Counted from the first letter of the stretch, positions 18,236 through 26,684 are shown. The stretch: 64,000 nt of DNA from Lichenibacterium minor (GCF_004137685.1 NZ_QYBB01000006.1:62001-126000); one strand, 5' to 3'. The notes: generated by a model not told the origin, from the sequence alone. Numbers and translations: made by a program.

Positions 18236-19083
18236 CGATGGACGAGACCACAGCCCTGGCCGCCGGCCGCCTCGACGGCGCCATCCGGTCCATCGAGCGC
18301 GGCATCGCGGTGGCGGTCAGCGGCGGCATCGACAGCCTGACGCTCGCCACCGCGGCCCACGCGGCGCGCGACGATGTCGAGATGTTCCACGCCGTGTCGG
18401 CCGCCGTGCCGGGCGACGCGACGGCCAGGGTGGAGCGGCTCGCGGCGGAGCGCGGCTGGCGGCTGCGGGTGGTCGCGGCCGGCGAGTTCGACGACGCTGA
18501 CTACGTCGCCAACCCGACCAACCGCTGCTTCTTCTGCAAGACCAACCTGTACGGCACCATCGGGCGGCACACGGCGGCCCAGATGGTGTCGGGCGCCAAC
18601 ACGGACGACCTCGGCGAATACAGGCCGGGGCTCGACGCGGCGCGCGACCGGTCCGTGCGCCACCCTTATCTCGAGGCCGGCATCGACAAGCGCACCGTCC
18701 GGGCCCTCGCCCGGTCCTTCGGCCTGGGGGACCTGAGCGAACTGCCCGCCGCGCCCTGCCTGTCGAGCCGCGTCGAGACCGGCATCGCGATCCGGCCGGA
18801 AGTGCTGCGCGCCATCCACGCGGTGGAGCGCGACCTCGCCGGCGATTTCCCGCGCGGGACCGTCCGGTGCCGGGTCCGCGCCGCCGGCGTGGTCATCGAA
18901 CTCGACCCCGCGACGCTCGATGCGCTCGACCCGGGCCGCCGCGCCGCCCTGGCGACCGACGTCGAGCGCCGCTTCGGCGCGCTGCTGCCGAGCGCGGCGC
19001 TCACCTTCTCGGCCTACCGCAACGGTTCGGCCTTCCTCCAGGGTTTCAGCGCCTCGGGCGCCGGCAAGGGGCATTCGCACTGA
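18232..19083 (+). CDS. larE: LarE, sulfur transferase for nickel-pincer nucleotide cofactor
   Basis: LarE is a PP-loop ATP-dependent sulfurtransferase converting the two carboxylates of the NPN precursor to thiocarboxylates. The 283-residue protein has the PP-loop SGGIDS (30-35), Cys99 and Cys102 in RCFFCKTN, the SGANTDDL block and Cys176 in APCLSSR. Lactobacillus LarE has a single sacrificial cysteine at that last site; a three-cysteine set has been linked in other LarE proteins to an iron-sulfur cluster and catalytic rather than sacrificial sulfur transfer, so that mode is likely here. ATG 18232 overlaps the larC stop, and the stop overlaps the larB start by one base. Confidence 0.9.
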   Translation: MTMDETTALAAGRLDGAIRSIERGIAVAVSGGIDSLTLATAAHAARDDVEMFHAVSAAVPGDATARVERLAAERGWRLRVVAAGEFDDADYVANPTNRCFFCKTNLYGTIGRHTAAQMVSGANTDDLGEYRPGLDAARDRSVRHPYLEAGIDKRTVRALARSFGLGDLSELPAAPCLSSRVETGIAIRPEVLRAIHAVERDLAGDFPRGTVRCRVRAAGVVIELDPATLDALDPGRRAALATDVERRFGALLPSAALTFSAYRNGSAFLQGFSASGAGKGHSH

Positions 19084-19781
19084 TGGCGGAGTTCAAGCTC
19101 GACCTCGCCCGCCAAGAGCGCATCGGCCTCGACGAGGCGATCTTCTGCGCCGGCAAGACCGCCGACCAGATCGCCGCCATCCTGGACAGCTTCCCGGCCG
19201 GCGGAGGCCTGCTGCTGACGCGGCTCGACGGCGCGAAGTTCGAAGCGCTGCCGGCGCGGCTGCGCTCCGCCCTCGACTACGAACCGCTGTCGCGCACCGC
19301 GATCCTGGGCACGCCCCGCCCGGCGCGGGCCCTGGCGCCCGTCGCGGTCGTGATGGCGGGCACGTCGGACGTGCCGATGGGGCGGGAAGCCTGCCGCACG
19401 CTGATGTTCAACGGGCAGCCTCATACCGCCTTCACGGACATCGGGGTCGCGGGCCTGTGGCGCCTGCTCGACCGCATCGAGGAGATCCGCCGCGCGCCCG
19501 TCGTCATCGTGGCGGCCGGCATGGACGCGGCGCTGGTCAGCGTCATGGGCGGCCTCGTGGGCGCGCCCGTCGTGGCGCTGCCGACCTCCGTCGGCTACGG
19601 CGTGGCCGAGGGCGGCATGCCGGCGCTGCATTCGGCGCTGGCGAGTTGCGCGCCCGGGGTCGCGGTGGTCAACATCGACAACGGCTACGGCGCGGCCTGC
19701 GCGGCGCTCCGCATCTGCAACCTGCTGGCGCGGCGCGACGTGGCGCCTCCGGCCGGCGCGTCGCATTTCGTGACGCCGTGA
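19083..19781 (+). CDS. larB: LarB, NaAD carboxylase/hydrolase for nickel-pincer nucleotide cofactor
   Basis: LarB carries out the first step of NPN synthesis, carboxylating the pyridinium ring of nicotinic acid adenine dinucleotide and cleaving its phosphoanhydride. The 232-residue protein shows the AIR-carboxylase-like (PurE) C-terminal domain: VMAGTSDVPMG (90-100), AAGMDAALVSVMGGLVG, ALPTSVGYG and SCAPGVAVVNIDNGYGA, whose Cys189 is the likely substrate-bonding cysteine. The N-terminal LDLARQERIGLDEAIFCAGK matches LarB openings. ATG 19083 lies in TGATG, overlapping the larE stop. Confidence 0.92.
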   Translation: MAEFKLDLARQERIGLDEAIFCAGKTADQIAAILDSFPAGGGLLLTRLDGAKFEALPARLRSALDYEPLSRTAILGTPRPARALAPVAVVMAGTSDVPMGREACRTLMFNGQPHTAFTDIGVAGLWRLLDRIEEIRRAPVVIVAAGMDAALVSVMGGLVGAPVVALPTSVGYGVAEGGMPALHSALASCAPGVAVVNIDNGYGAACAALRICNLLARRDVAPPAGASHFVTP

Positions 19782-19792
19782 CGGGAGAACCG

Positions 19793-20839
19793 ATGGACCG
19801 ACCCGCCGTCCCATCCCGGCTCAACGCCCGCGCGCGGGTCGCCGGCCTCTACGCCCTGCTGGTCGGCGCCAACCTCGGCGCCTGGGCCTGGGCCTTCGCG
19901 GCCTTCCGAGGGCACCCGGCGCTGCTCGCCACGGCGTCCCTCGCCTACACGTTCGGCCTGCGGCACGCCTTCGACGCCGACCACATCGCCGCCATCGACA
20001 ACGTCACCCGCAAGCTGATGGACGAGGGGCGCCGGCCGATCTCGGTGGGGCTGTGGTTCTCGCTCGGCCATTCCACCGTGGTGGTGGGGCTGTCGCTGCT
20101 CATCGCCGCCTCCACGGCCGCGCTGCAGGACCGCTTCGACGCCTTGAAGGCCATGGGTTCGCTGATCGGGACCGGCGTGTCGGTGCTGTTCCTGTTCCTG
20201 ATCGCCGCCGCCAACGTGGTGGTGCTCCTGGGCGTGTGGCGCACCTTCCAGAGCGTGAAGCGCGGCGGACCGCTGGTCGACGAGGACGTCGACCGCCTGC
20301 TCGCCGGGCGCGGCCTGATGGCCCGGGTGTTCCGCCCGGTGTTCGGCATCGTGCGCCGCTCCTGGCACATGTACCCTCTCGGCCTGCTGTTCGGGCTCGG
20401 GTTCGACACCGCCACCGAGGTCGGGCTGCTCGGCATCTCGGCCAGCACGGCGAGCCAGGGGCTGTCGGTGTGGAGCATCATGATCTTCCCGGCGCTGTTC
20501 ACCGCCGGCATGACGCTGCTCGACACCACGGACAGCGTGCTGATGGTGGGCGCCTACGGCTGGGCCTTCGCCAAGCCCATCCGCAAGCTCTACTACAACA
20601 TGACCATCACGGTGGTGTCGGTGGCGGTGGCGGTGCTGGTGGGGGCCGTCGAGGCGCTCGGCCTCGCCGCCGACCGCTTGAAGCTCGAAGGCGGGTTCTG
20701 GGACGGCGTCGGCGCGCTCAACGACAATTTCGGCGTGCTCGGCCTCGTCATCGTGGGGCTGTTCGTCGTGAGCTGGGCCGTGTCGGTCGCGGTGTACCGC
20801 TACAAGCGCTACGACGAGGCCGAGGCCGGGGTGGCCTGA
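19793..20839 (+). CDS. Nickel/cobalt permease, NiCoT (HoxN/NixA) family
   Basis: High-affinity Ni2+/Co2+ uptake protein of the inner membrane. The 348-residue protein has about eight hydrophobic helices and the NiCoT signature RHAFDADHIAAIDN in helix 2 (the HX4DH nickel site), with FSLGHSTVV and LGFDTATEV as the other family signatures. GGGAG precedes ATG 19793, 11 bp after the larB stop, so it is the last gene of the lar operon. The placement indicates nickel supply for LarC rather than for urease or hydrogenase, none of which is in the window. Confidence 0.93.
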   Translation: MDRPAVPSRLNARARVAGLYALLVGANLGAWAWAFAAFRGHPALLATASLAYTFGLRHAFDADHIAAIDNVTRKLMDEGRRPISVGLWFSLGHSTVVVGLSLLIAASTAALQDRFDALKAMGSLIGTGVSVLFLFLIAAANVVVLLGVWRTFQSVKRGGPLVDEDVDRLLAGRGLMARVFRPVFGIVRRSWHMYPLGLLFGLGFDTATEVGLLGISASTASQGLSVWSIMIFPALFTAGMTLLDTTDSVLMVGAYGWAFAKPIRKLYYNMTITVVSVAVAVLVGAVEALGLAADRLKLEGGFWDGVGALNDNFGVLGLVIVGLFVVSWAVSVAVYRYKRYDEAEAGVA

Positions 20840-21493
20840 TCAGGCCGACGCGACATAGGCCAGCACGGCGTCGGCCAGCATGGTCCGCTGCACCTCGGCG
20901 TCGGCCGACAGGTCGCGCTCGAAGATCACCCGCCAGCTGTGGCGGTTGGACACGCGGTGGAAGCTCATCGAGGCGATGAGCAGGTGGAGGTGGAGCGGGT
21001 CCACCTGCCGCCGGAACACCCCCGCGGTGCGGCCCCGCTCCAGCAGGTCGGCCAGGATGGCGATCACCGGCATGTTGTGCGCCGCGATGGTGGGCGAGCC
21101 GGCGATGTGCTGCGCGTCGTGGATGTTGGCGATGGCGATCAGGCGCATCCAGTCGGGGTGCGCGGCGTGGTAGTCGAAGGTGGCCTCGACGAGGCGCCTC
21201 AGCCCCGCCTCGGGCGGCACGGCGGCGAGGTCGAGGGTCGATTCGATCTCCCGCATCGCCGCGTAGACCTCCTCCAGCACGGCGGCGAAGAGGCCCTCCT
21301 TGGAGCCGAAGTGGTAGTAGATCATCGGCTTGGTGGTGGCGGCGCGCGCCACGATCTCGCTGACGTTGGCGCCGCTGAACCCCTTCTCGGCGAAGCTCGC
21401 CCGCGCGGCGTCCAGGATGGCGCGCCGGGTCCGCTCCGCGTCATAGGCCCGCTTGGAGCGCGGCGGGGCGTCGGGCGGCTTGGGGCTGTCCAT
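20840..21493 (-). CDS. TetR/AcrR family regulator
   Basis: A 217-residue repressor with an N-terminal TetR helix-turn-helix (RRAILDAARASFAEKGF...ATTKPMIYYHFGSKEGLF, residues 22-68) and a larger ligand-binding C-terminal domain. It is convergent with the nickel permease, whose stop is adjacent, and divergent from the MFS symporter. The CTACCGTGCGGTAG dyad in the intervening 254 bp is the likely operator, so it probably represses the symporter and reductase and its own gene until a ligand binds. Ligand unknown. Confidence 0.9.
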   Translation of the reverse strand: MDSPKPPDAPPRSKRAYDAERTRRAILDAARASFAEKGFSGANVSEIVARAATTKPMIYYHFGSKEGLFAAVLEEVYAAMREIESTLDLAAVPPEAGLRRLVEATFDYHAAHPDWMRLIAIANIHDAQHIAGSPTIAAHNMPVIAILADLLERGRTAGVFRRQVDPLHLHLLIASMSFHRVSNRHSWRVIFERDLSADAEVQRTMLADAVLAYVASA

Positions 21494-21629
21494 CGGGGCG
21501 GGGCGTCGTCCAAGGGGCTGCGTGGCCCGCCTTATACCAGCGGTCAGGGGTCCTGACTGCCGGCAAGCGCGGACGCGCCCGGCCGGTCCGTTCCGGCGGG
21601 TGCACGCCCGCCCGTCGCCGCGGGAGCCC

Positions 21630-21657
21630 TTGAATTCTACCGTGCGGTAGGTATCGT
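21630..21657 (+). promoter_or_regulatory. Predicted promoter with TetR-type operator between -35 and -10
   Basis: TTGAAT (21630-21635) and TATCGT (21652-21657) are spaced by 16 bp. The perfect inverted repeat CTACCGTGCGGTAG (21637-21650) fills the spacer. A regulator bound there would block RNA polymerase. It lies 91 bp before the MFS start, in the region divergent from the TetR gene. Confidence 0.6.
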
Positions 21658-21747
21658 CGCCAACGTCGAACGAGACACGGTCGTGGCCGCAGGCCCGGAA
21701 CCGTCCCGTTGCGGCGGGCGCCCAGCGCCCGATCAGGGGAGGACACG

Positions 21748-23157
21748 ATGGCGACGGTGCAGGCCCAGGCGGGCTCCGGGCAGACCAGGAAGGCGACGAC
21801 GAGCGGCTGGATCGGCTCGGCGCTCGAATACTACGACTTCTTCATCTACGCCACGGCTTCGGCGCTGGTGTTCCCGCAGCTGTTCTTTCCGTCGAGCGAC
21901 TCCAACGTCGCCATCGTGGCGTCCCTCGCCACCTACGGCGTCGGCTACGTGGCGCGGCCCGTCGGCGCCTTCGCGCTCGGCCATTGGGGCGACACGCATG
22001 GCCGCAAGAACGTTATGCTGCTGTGCATGTTCATGATGGGGCTTTCGACCTTCGCGGTCGGGTTGCTGCCGACCTACGCTCAGGTGGGCGTGTGGGCGCC
22101 GATCCTGCTCGTCGTGCTTCGCCTGCTGCAGGGCTTCGCAGTGGCGGGGGAGATTTCCGGCGCTTCCTCCATGATCCTCGAGCATGCGCCCTTCGGCCGG
22201 CGCGGCTTCTTCGCGTCCTTCACGCTGCAGGGCGTGCAGGCCGGTCAGATCCTCGCCGCCGCGGTGTTCCTGCCGCTCGCGCGCTTCATGCCGTCGGACA
22301 GCTTCACCGCGTGGGGCTGGCGCGTGCCGTTCCTGCTGTCGGCTCTGGTGATCGTGGCGGGCTACGTGATCCGCCGCGAGGTCGAGGAAACCCCGGCCTT
22401 CGCCGAGGAGGGTGCCGAAGGCGCGATCCCGCGCGCGCCGATCCCCGACGCCTTCCGCCTGTCGTGGGACGACATGCTGCGCGTGGTCTGCATGGCGCTG
22501 ATGAACGTCATCCCCACCGTGACCACCATCTTCGGCGCCGCCTATGCGACGCAGCCCGCCTATGGCATCGGCTTCGCCAAGGACGTCTACCTGTGGATCC
22601 CCGTGGTCGGCAACATCGTGGCCGTGCTGGTAATCCCCTACGTGGGCAACCTGTCGGACCGGATCGGCCGCCGCGTGCCGGTGATGGTGGGGGCGGTCGG
22701 CTCCGGCCTGCTGTCCTTCGCCTACCTTTACGCCATCTCGATCGGCAGCGTGCCGCTGGCCTTCCTGCTGTCGCTGCTGATGTGGGGCGTCGTGTACCAG
22801 GGCTACAATGCCGTCTACCCGTCCTTCTACCCGGAGCTGTTCCAGACCCGGGTGCGCGTGACCGCCATGGCGATCGCGCAGAACGTCGGCACGGCGCTGA
22901 CCGCGGCCCTGCCGGCGCTGTTCGCCTACGTGGCGCCCCCCCATTCGCCGGACATCCCGCTCGTCATCGGCGGCTTCGCCTTCGCGGTGACGCTGGTGTC
23001 CGCCGCGGCGGCGCTGTCGACGCGGGAAACCTTTCGGCTGCGGCTGCACGACCTCGGGCGGCGCGACGCCGTCCCGGTCGACGCCGCCGAATACGAGCGC
23101 CTGCGCGCGTCCGCCATGGCGCCCGCGGCGCCGCGGGAGGGGCTCGCGCGGGCCTGA
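21748..23157 (+). CDS. MFS metabolite:H+ symporter (MHS family, ShiA-like)
   Basis: A 469-residue inner-membrane symporter with 12 predicted helices. The N-terminal GWIGSALEYYDFFIYATASALVF, the loop motif GHWGDTHGRKNVML and RLLQGFAVAGEISGA are typical of the metabolite:H+ symporter family, which takes up shikimate, citrate, ketoglutarate, betaine and similar acids or zwitterions. Substrate is not predictable. ATG 21748 follows GGGGAGG. It is likely under TetR control and is followed after 79 bp by the Tat-exported aldo/keto reductase, possibly co-transcribed. Confidence 0.9.
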   Translation: MATVQAQAGSGQTRKATTSGWIGSALEYYDFFIYATASALVFPQLFFPSSDSNVAIVASLATYGVGYVARPVGAFALGHWGDTHGRKNVMLLCMFMMGLSTFAVGLLPTYAQVGVWAPILLVVLRLLQGFAVAGEISGASSMILEHAPFGRRGFFASFTLQGVQAGQILAAAVFLPLARFMPSDSFTAWGWRVPFLLSALVIVAGYVIRREVEETPAFAEEGAEGAIPRAPIPDAFRLSWDDMLRVVCMALMNVIPTVTTIFGAAYATQPAYGIGFAKDVYLWIPVVGNIVAVLVIPYVGNLSDRIGRRVPVMVGAVGSGLLSFAYLYAISIGSVPLAFLLSLLMWGVVYQGYNAVYPSFYPELFQTRVRVTAMAIAQNVGTALTAALPALFAYVAPPHSPDIPLVIGGFAFAVTLVSAAAALSTRETFRLRLHDLGRRDAVPVDAAEYERLRASAMAPAAPREGLARA

Positions 23158-23160
23158 GGC

Positions 23161-23194
23161 CCGCGACCCCGGGTGCGGGGACCCGGGGTCGCGG
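23161..23194. repeat. Perfect 14-bp inverted repeat after the MFS gene
   Basis: Arms CCGCGACCCCGGGT and ACCCGGGGTCGCGG flank a six-base loop, three bases after the symporter stop. The RNA hairpin would be very stable. There is no T-run, so it is more likely an mRNA-stabilising or attenuating hairpin between symporter and reductase than an intrinsic terminator. Confidence 0.7.
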
Positions 23195-23236
23195 TCGGCA
23201 CGTTGGATCCCGGACAGACCCTTCCGGGAGACTACC

Positions 23237-24376
23237 ATGGAACGCCGCACCTTCATCAAGACCGCGCTGGCCGGCGCGGGCGCTGTCGGCCTCGGCACCG
23301 GCGCGGCTTCGGCCGCCGACGCCACCCTGGCCTCCGAAACGCTGCCCTCGACCGGCGCCGAGCAGACGCCGGCCTCCGCCGCCGCCGCCCTGCCGCGCGC
23401 GTCGGACCCCGGCAGGCTCGACGGCGAGATGCTCTACCGCAAGCTGGGCTCGACGGGCGAGACCGTGTCGGCCATCGGCCTCGGCGGCTCGCACATCGGC
23501 AAGCCGGCGCTGAGCGAGGCCGACGCCGTCAAGCTGATGCACGAGGCGATCGACCGCGGCATCACCTTCATGGACAACAGCTGGGACTACAACGAGGGCC
23601 AGAGCGAGCTCCGCATGGGCAAGGCCCTGTCGGAGGGCGGTCGTCGGAACAAGGTGTTCCTGATGACCAAGATCGACGGGCGCACCAAGGAGGCGGCCGC
23701 GAACCAGCTCGACGACTCGCTGAAGCGCCTCAGGACCGACCACGTCGACCTCGTGCAGTTCCACGAGATCCTGCGCTTCGACGATCCCGACCGCGTCTTC
23801 GCCGAAGGCGGCGCCCTCGAGGCCGTGATGGAGGCGAAGAAGGCCGGCAAGGTCCGCTACATCGGCTTCACGGGCCACAAGGACCCGCGCATCCACCTCT
23901 ACATGCTGGAGGTGGCGCAGAAGCGCGGCTTCCACTTCGACACGGTGCAGATGCCCCTCAACGTCATGGACGCCCACTACCGCTCCTTCGGGCAGCTCGT
24001 CGCCCCCGTGGCGGTGAAGCAGGATGTCGGCATCCTCGGCATGAAGTCGCTCGGCGACACCGTCATCCTGAAGAGCGGCACCGTGACGGCCGTGGAATGC
24101 CTGAACTTCTCGCTGACGCTGCCGGTGTCGGTGCTGATCACCGGCATCGACGACCGCCGCTCCATGGATCAGGCCTTCGCGGTGGCGAAGGGGTTCAAGC
24201 CGCTGAGCGACGCCGAGATGGTGGCCCTGCTGTCGAAGACCGAGGCCGCGGCCCAGCACGGCAAATACGAGCTGTTCAAGACGACGGCCTATTTCGACAC
24301 CACCGCCAAGCATCCCGACTTCCTGGGCGGCCAGACCACGCCGGTCCTGGACCTGGCCCCCATCGGCAACGGCTGA
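23237..24376 (+). CDS. Aldo/keto reductase with Tat signal
   Basis: A 379-residue aldo/keto reductase with a twin-arginine leader (RRTFIKTALAGAG) and a Pro/Ala/Thr-rich stretch before the catalytic domain at about residue 63. The tetrad is seen as Asp/Tyr in FMDNSWDYNEG, Lys in MTKIDGR and His in VQFHEILRFDD. It is a paralogue of the reductase at 15.7 kb. Export by Tat implies folding with NADP(H) before transport or activity on a bound cofactor. It may use a substrate moved by the upstream symporter (inference). Confidence 0.9.
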   Translation: MERRTFIKTALAGAGAVGLGTGAASAADATLASETLPSTGAEQTPASAAAALPRASDPGRLDGEMLYRKLGSTGETVSAIGLGGSHIGKPALSEADAVKLMHEAIDRGITFMDNSWDYNEGQSELRMGKALSEGGRRNKVFLMTKIDGRTKEAAANQLDDSLKRLRTDHVDLVQFHEILRFDDPDRVFAEGGALEAVMEAKKAGKVRYIGFTGHKDPRIHLYMLEVAQKRGFHFDTVQMPLNVMDAHYRSFGQLVAPVAVKQDVGILGMKSLGDTVILKSGTVTAVECLNFSLTLPVSVLITGIDDRRSMDQAFAVAKGFKPLSDAEMVALLSKTEAAAQHGKYELFKTTAYFDTTAKHPDFLGGQTTPVLDLAPIGNG

Positions 24377-24450
24377 CATCTGCCGTCGGGATCCTCACCT
24401 GCGGATCCCCACCGCCGGCCGGCGCGTGCCCGTCGGGTCGGCCGCCGACG

Positions 24451-24481
24451 AAAAAGGGCGCCCCGGCTCGGCGGGACGCCC
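24451..24481 (-). terminator. Rho-independent terminator of the HWE kinase gene
   Basis: Read on the minus strand, GGGCGTCCCG and CGGGGCGCCC pair (one G-T wobble) around a six-base loop and are followed by TTTTT. It begins 54 bp beyond the kinase stop. On the plus strand there is no T-run, so it serves the kinase gene rather than the reductase. Confidence 0.85.
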
Positions 24482-24534
24482 CTCATGGACCAGCGCTTCG
24501 CTGCGGGTCGGGCCGACGCGGCCCGACGATCCGT

Positions 24535-25593
24535 TCAGTTCACGCTCGGCACGTCGGCGGCGTCGAGCACGAAGGACGCCGGGATGTGGAGCGACCAAGT
24601 CAGGCCCGAGGCCGGGAAGGACAGGTCCACGACGCCGTCGAGCGCGCGGGCGGTCAGCCGCTCCACAACCTTGTGGCCGAAACCGGTGCGGCGCGGCTGG
24701 CTCACCTCCGGGCCGCCCGACTCGGTCCAGCTGATGCGGAACCGGCGGCCTTCGGTTCCCTCCGGGTCGATCGACCACGCGATGCCGACCCGGCCTTCCG
24801 GCCCCGACAGCGCCCCGAAGCGCGCCGCGTTGCTGGCGAGCTCGTTGAACGCCAAACCGATGTTCTGCGCCGCCTCGGGGTTCAGGTACAGATCCGGCCC
24901 GTCGATGGCGACGCGCGTGCCGGCCGACTCCAACGCCGGGCCAAGCTGCCACCGGACCAGCTCCCCGATCGCGGCGCCGTGCCAGTCCCGCGCGGCCAGG
25001 AGGTCGTGCGACGCCGCGAGGCCGCGCAGGCGCGCCGAGAACCGCTGCTCGAACTCCGCCGCCGTGACGCTGTCCTTCACGGTCTGCCGCGCCATCGCCT
25101 GGATGATGGCGAGCAGGTTCTTCGACCGGTGCGTCACCTCCCGCATCAGGAGGTGCATGTGGGTTTCGCGCTGCTTGCGGGACGTGATGTCGCGCGCGGT
25201 GCCGACGATCTCGGCGGCCTCACCAGGGTTGCCGGGATAGCGCCGCCCCTGCAACGCGATCCAGCGCTCGGCGCCGTCGCTCCGGCGCCGGATGCGGAAC
25301 TCGAGCAGGCATTGCTCGGGGCCGCTGGCACCGGCGGCGCGGTGGAGTTCGTCGAAGGTGCGGCTCGCGTCCTCGGGGTCCAGGGATCCCCGCAGGGCTT
25401 CCGTCGAGATCGGTTCCCCGTCGTCGAGGCCCCATAGCAGGGAAGCCCCCCGGTCGCCGAAGAAGTCCTCGCTCCCGTCTTCCCAGCTCCAGATCCCGGT
25501 GCGGCCGCCGTCGAGCGCGAAGCGGAGCCGCTCCTGGCTCAGGCGGGACGGGGCCGGTGGCTCGCCGGGGCGCGACGTCCGATCTTCGCTCAT
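24535..25593 (-). CDS. PAS-domain sensor histidine kinase, HWE family
   Basis: A 352-residue soluble sensor kinase. An N-terminal PAS/PAC region (about residues 20-140, ending EIVGTARDITSRKQ) is followed by the HWE phosphorylation block EVTHRSKNLLAIIQAMARQT with His155, the N-box GLAFNELASNAARFGAL, the WTE of RISWTESGGP that names the family, and the GFGHKVVERL G-box. No membrane segment is seen. Such kinases are abundant in Rhizobiales, often sensing light, redox or general stress. No response regulator is adjacent, so it is an orphan kinase. Confidence 0.9.
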   Translation of the reverse strand: MSEDRTSRPGEPPAPSRLSQERLRFALDGGRTGIWSWEDGSEDFFGDRGASLLWGLDDGEPISTEALRGSLDPEDASRTFDELHRAAGASGPEQCLLEFRIRRRSDGAERWIALQGRRYPGNPGEAAEIVGTARDITSRKQRETHMHLLMREVTHRSKNLLAIIQAMARQTVKDSVTAAEFEQRFSARLRGLAASHDLLAARDWHGAAIGELVRWQLGPALESAGTRVAIDGPDLYLNPEAAQNIGLAFNELASNAARFGALSGPEGRVGIAWSIDPEGTEGRRFRISWTESGGPEVSQPRRTGFGHKVVERLTARALDGVVDLSFPASGLTWSLHIPASFVLDAADVPSVN

Positions 25594-25875
25594 CGCGCGC
25601 CGGCTCCGGCCATCGTCGACCCTGACCGTGGCGTGACGAACCCGAGGCCGGCCCGATCGTATCGATCATTCATTCGCGGGACTCGCAATGTCACCCGAAA
25701 CCGAGCGAGCCACGCGCCGAGCCGCAGAGTCCTGCCGATCCAAGGAGATCGGCGGGCGATCGGGGCGCGGGAAGGCACGTCGTTTCGGTTCGGGTGAACG
25801 CCACACCGATCCGTAGGTTCCGCGGGCGCGACACCGGGACCGCGCCCGCTTCCCCCCGGCCGGCCGGGTCGGGCC

Positions 25876-26565
25876 TCAGCTCGCCATGGGCAGGAACATG
25901 TTCTTCAGCTTCTTCACGCGGCTCGCGAAGGCATGGCGGCGCTGCTCGTTGGCCACCACGTCGGCCCCCGTCACCCAGTTCAGCTGGATGGCGCGGCGCT
26001 GGCCCTTGAAGGTCTTGTGCCCGTGCCACGAGTTGTCGGACCGACGGAAGACCAGGAGCGTGCCGCCGTTGGGCGACACTTCCGCCACGGGGTTGTCGAG
26101 GCCCTCGTTCGATCGCAGCAGGCGCAGGCGGCCGCCTTCCTCCTCCCAGCCCTCGTTGAGGTACAGAAGGACCGTGATGATCTTGGTCTTGGAATCGGTG
26201 TGGATATGGCCGTCGCGGTCGCTGACGAAGCCGCGCACCGTGTACATGGTGGGCCGGCCGGTGAGGTCGATGTCGAACTTCTTCTCCACGGCGGCGCGGA
26301 ACGCCGGGCCCTCCATTTCCTCCATCAGCGCCTTGAACCGGCCCTTGATGGACAGCTCGGCCGGGGGATGCGACCCGGGCCCGGGGATGCGCGGGAAGTC
26401 CGCGATCACGGGCTTGAACTCCGGCGGCCGGATGAAGTTCTCGACGATGGTGAAGTCGAACGGGTCGCGGGTCAGCGGGATGGCGTCGAAGGCAGCAAGG
26501 TCGAGAATGCTCACATGGGTCTCCGGGGCGGGCGCGGCGGGGTGCGGGTTTTGGCGGCTGACCAT
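25876..26565 (-). CDS. 2-oxoglutarate/Fe(II)-dependent oxygenase (prolyl 4-hydroxylase-like)
   Basis: A protein of about 229 residues with the double-stranded beta-helix oxygenase motifs: HxD at His122/Asp124 in GHIHTDSKTK, the distal histidine in SWHGHK (181 or 183), and an arginine shortly after for 2-oxoglutarate. FTIVENFIRPPEF near the start is typical of P4H-like bacterial proteins. The substrate could be a protein or small molecule. The start is uncertain: ATG 26565, or a GTG about 17 codons in that has GGAG eight bases before it. It is divergent from the sugar ABC operon. Confidence 0.82.
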   Translation of the reverse strand: MVSRQNPHPAAPAPETHVSILDLAAFDAIPLTRDPFDFTIVENFIRPPEFKPVIADFPRIPGPGSHPPAELSIKGRFKALMEEMEGPAFRAAVEKKFDIDLTGRPTMYTVRGFVSDRDGHIHTDSKTKIITVLLYLNEGWEEEGGRLRLLRSNEGLDNPVAEVSPNGGTLLVFRRSDNSWHGHKTFKGQRRAIQLNWVTGADVVANEQRRHAFASRVKKLKNMFLPMAS

Positions 26566-26668
26566 GGCCGAACCGGGGCGTGGAGGCAACGCGCGATCCT
26601 GCGCCGCCGCCGCGCCGCGAGGCCGTGCCGCCAGCGCCGGGCAAGGCGAGCCCGATGAGGCTTCGCTC

Positions 26669-26684
26669 AGGCAAGCGCTTGCCT
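26669..26684. promoter_or_regulatory. 16-bp perfect palindrome, LacI-type operator candidate
   Basis: AGGCAAGCGCTTGCCT is fully self-complementary with a central CG, the form of LacI/GalR-family operators. It lies 152 bp before the sugar ABC ATPase start and 104 bp before the oxygenase start in the shared divergent region. No LacI-family gene is in the window. Confidence 0.55.
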
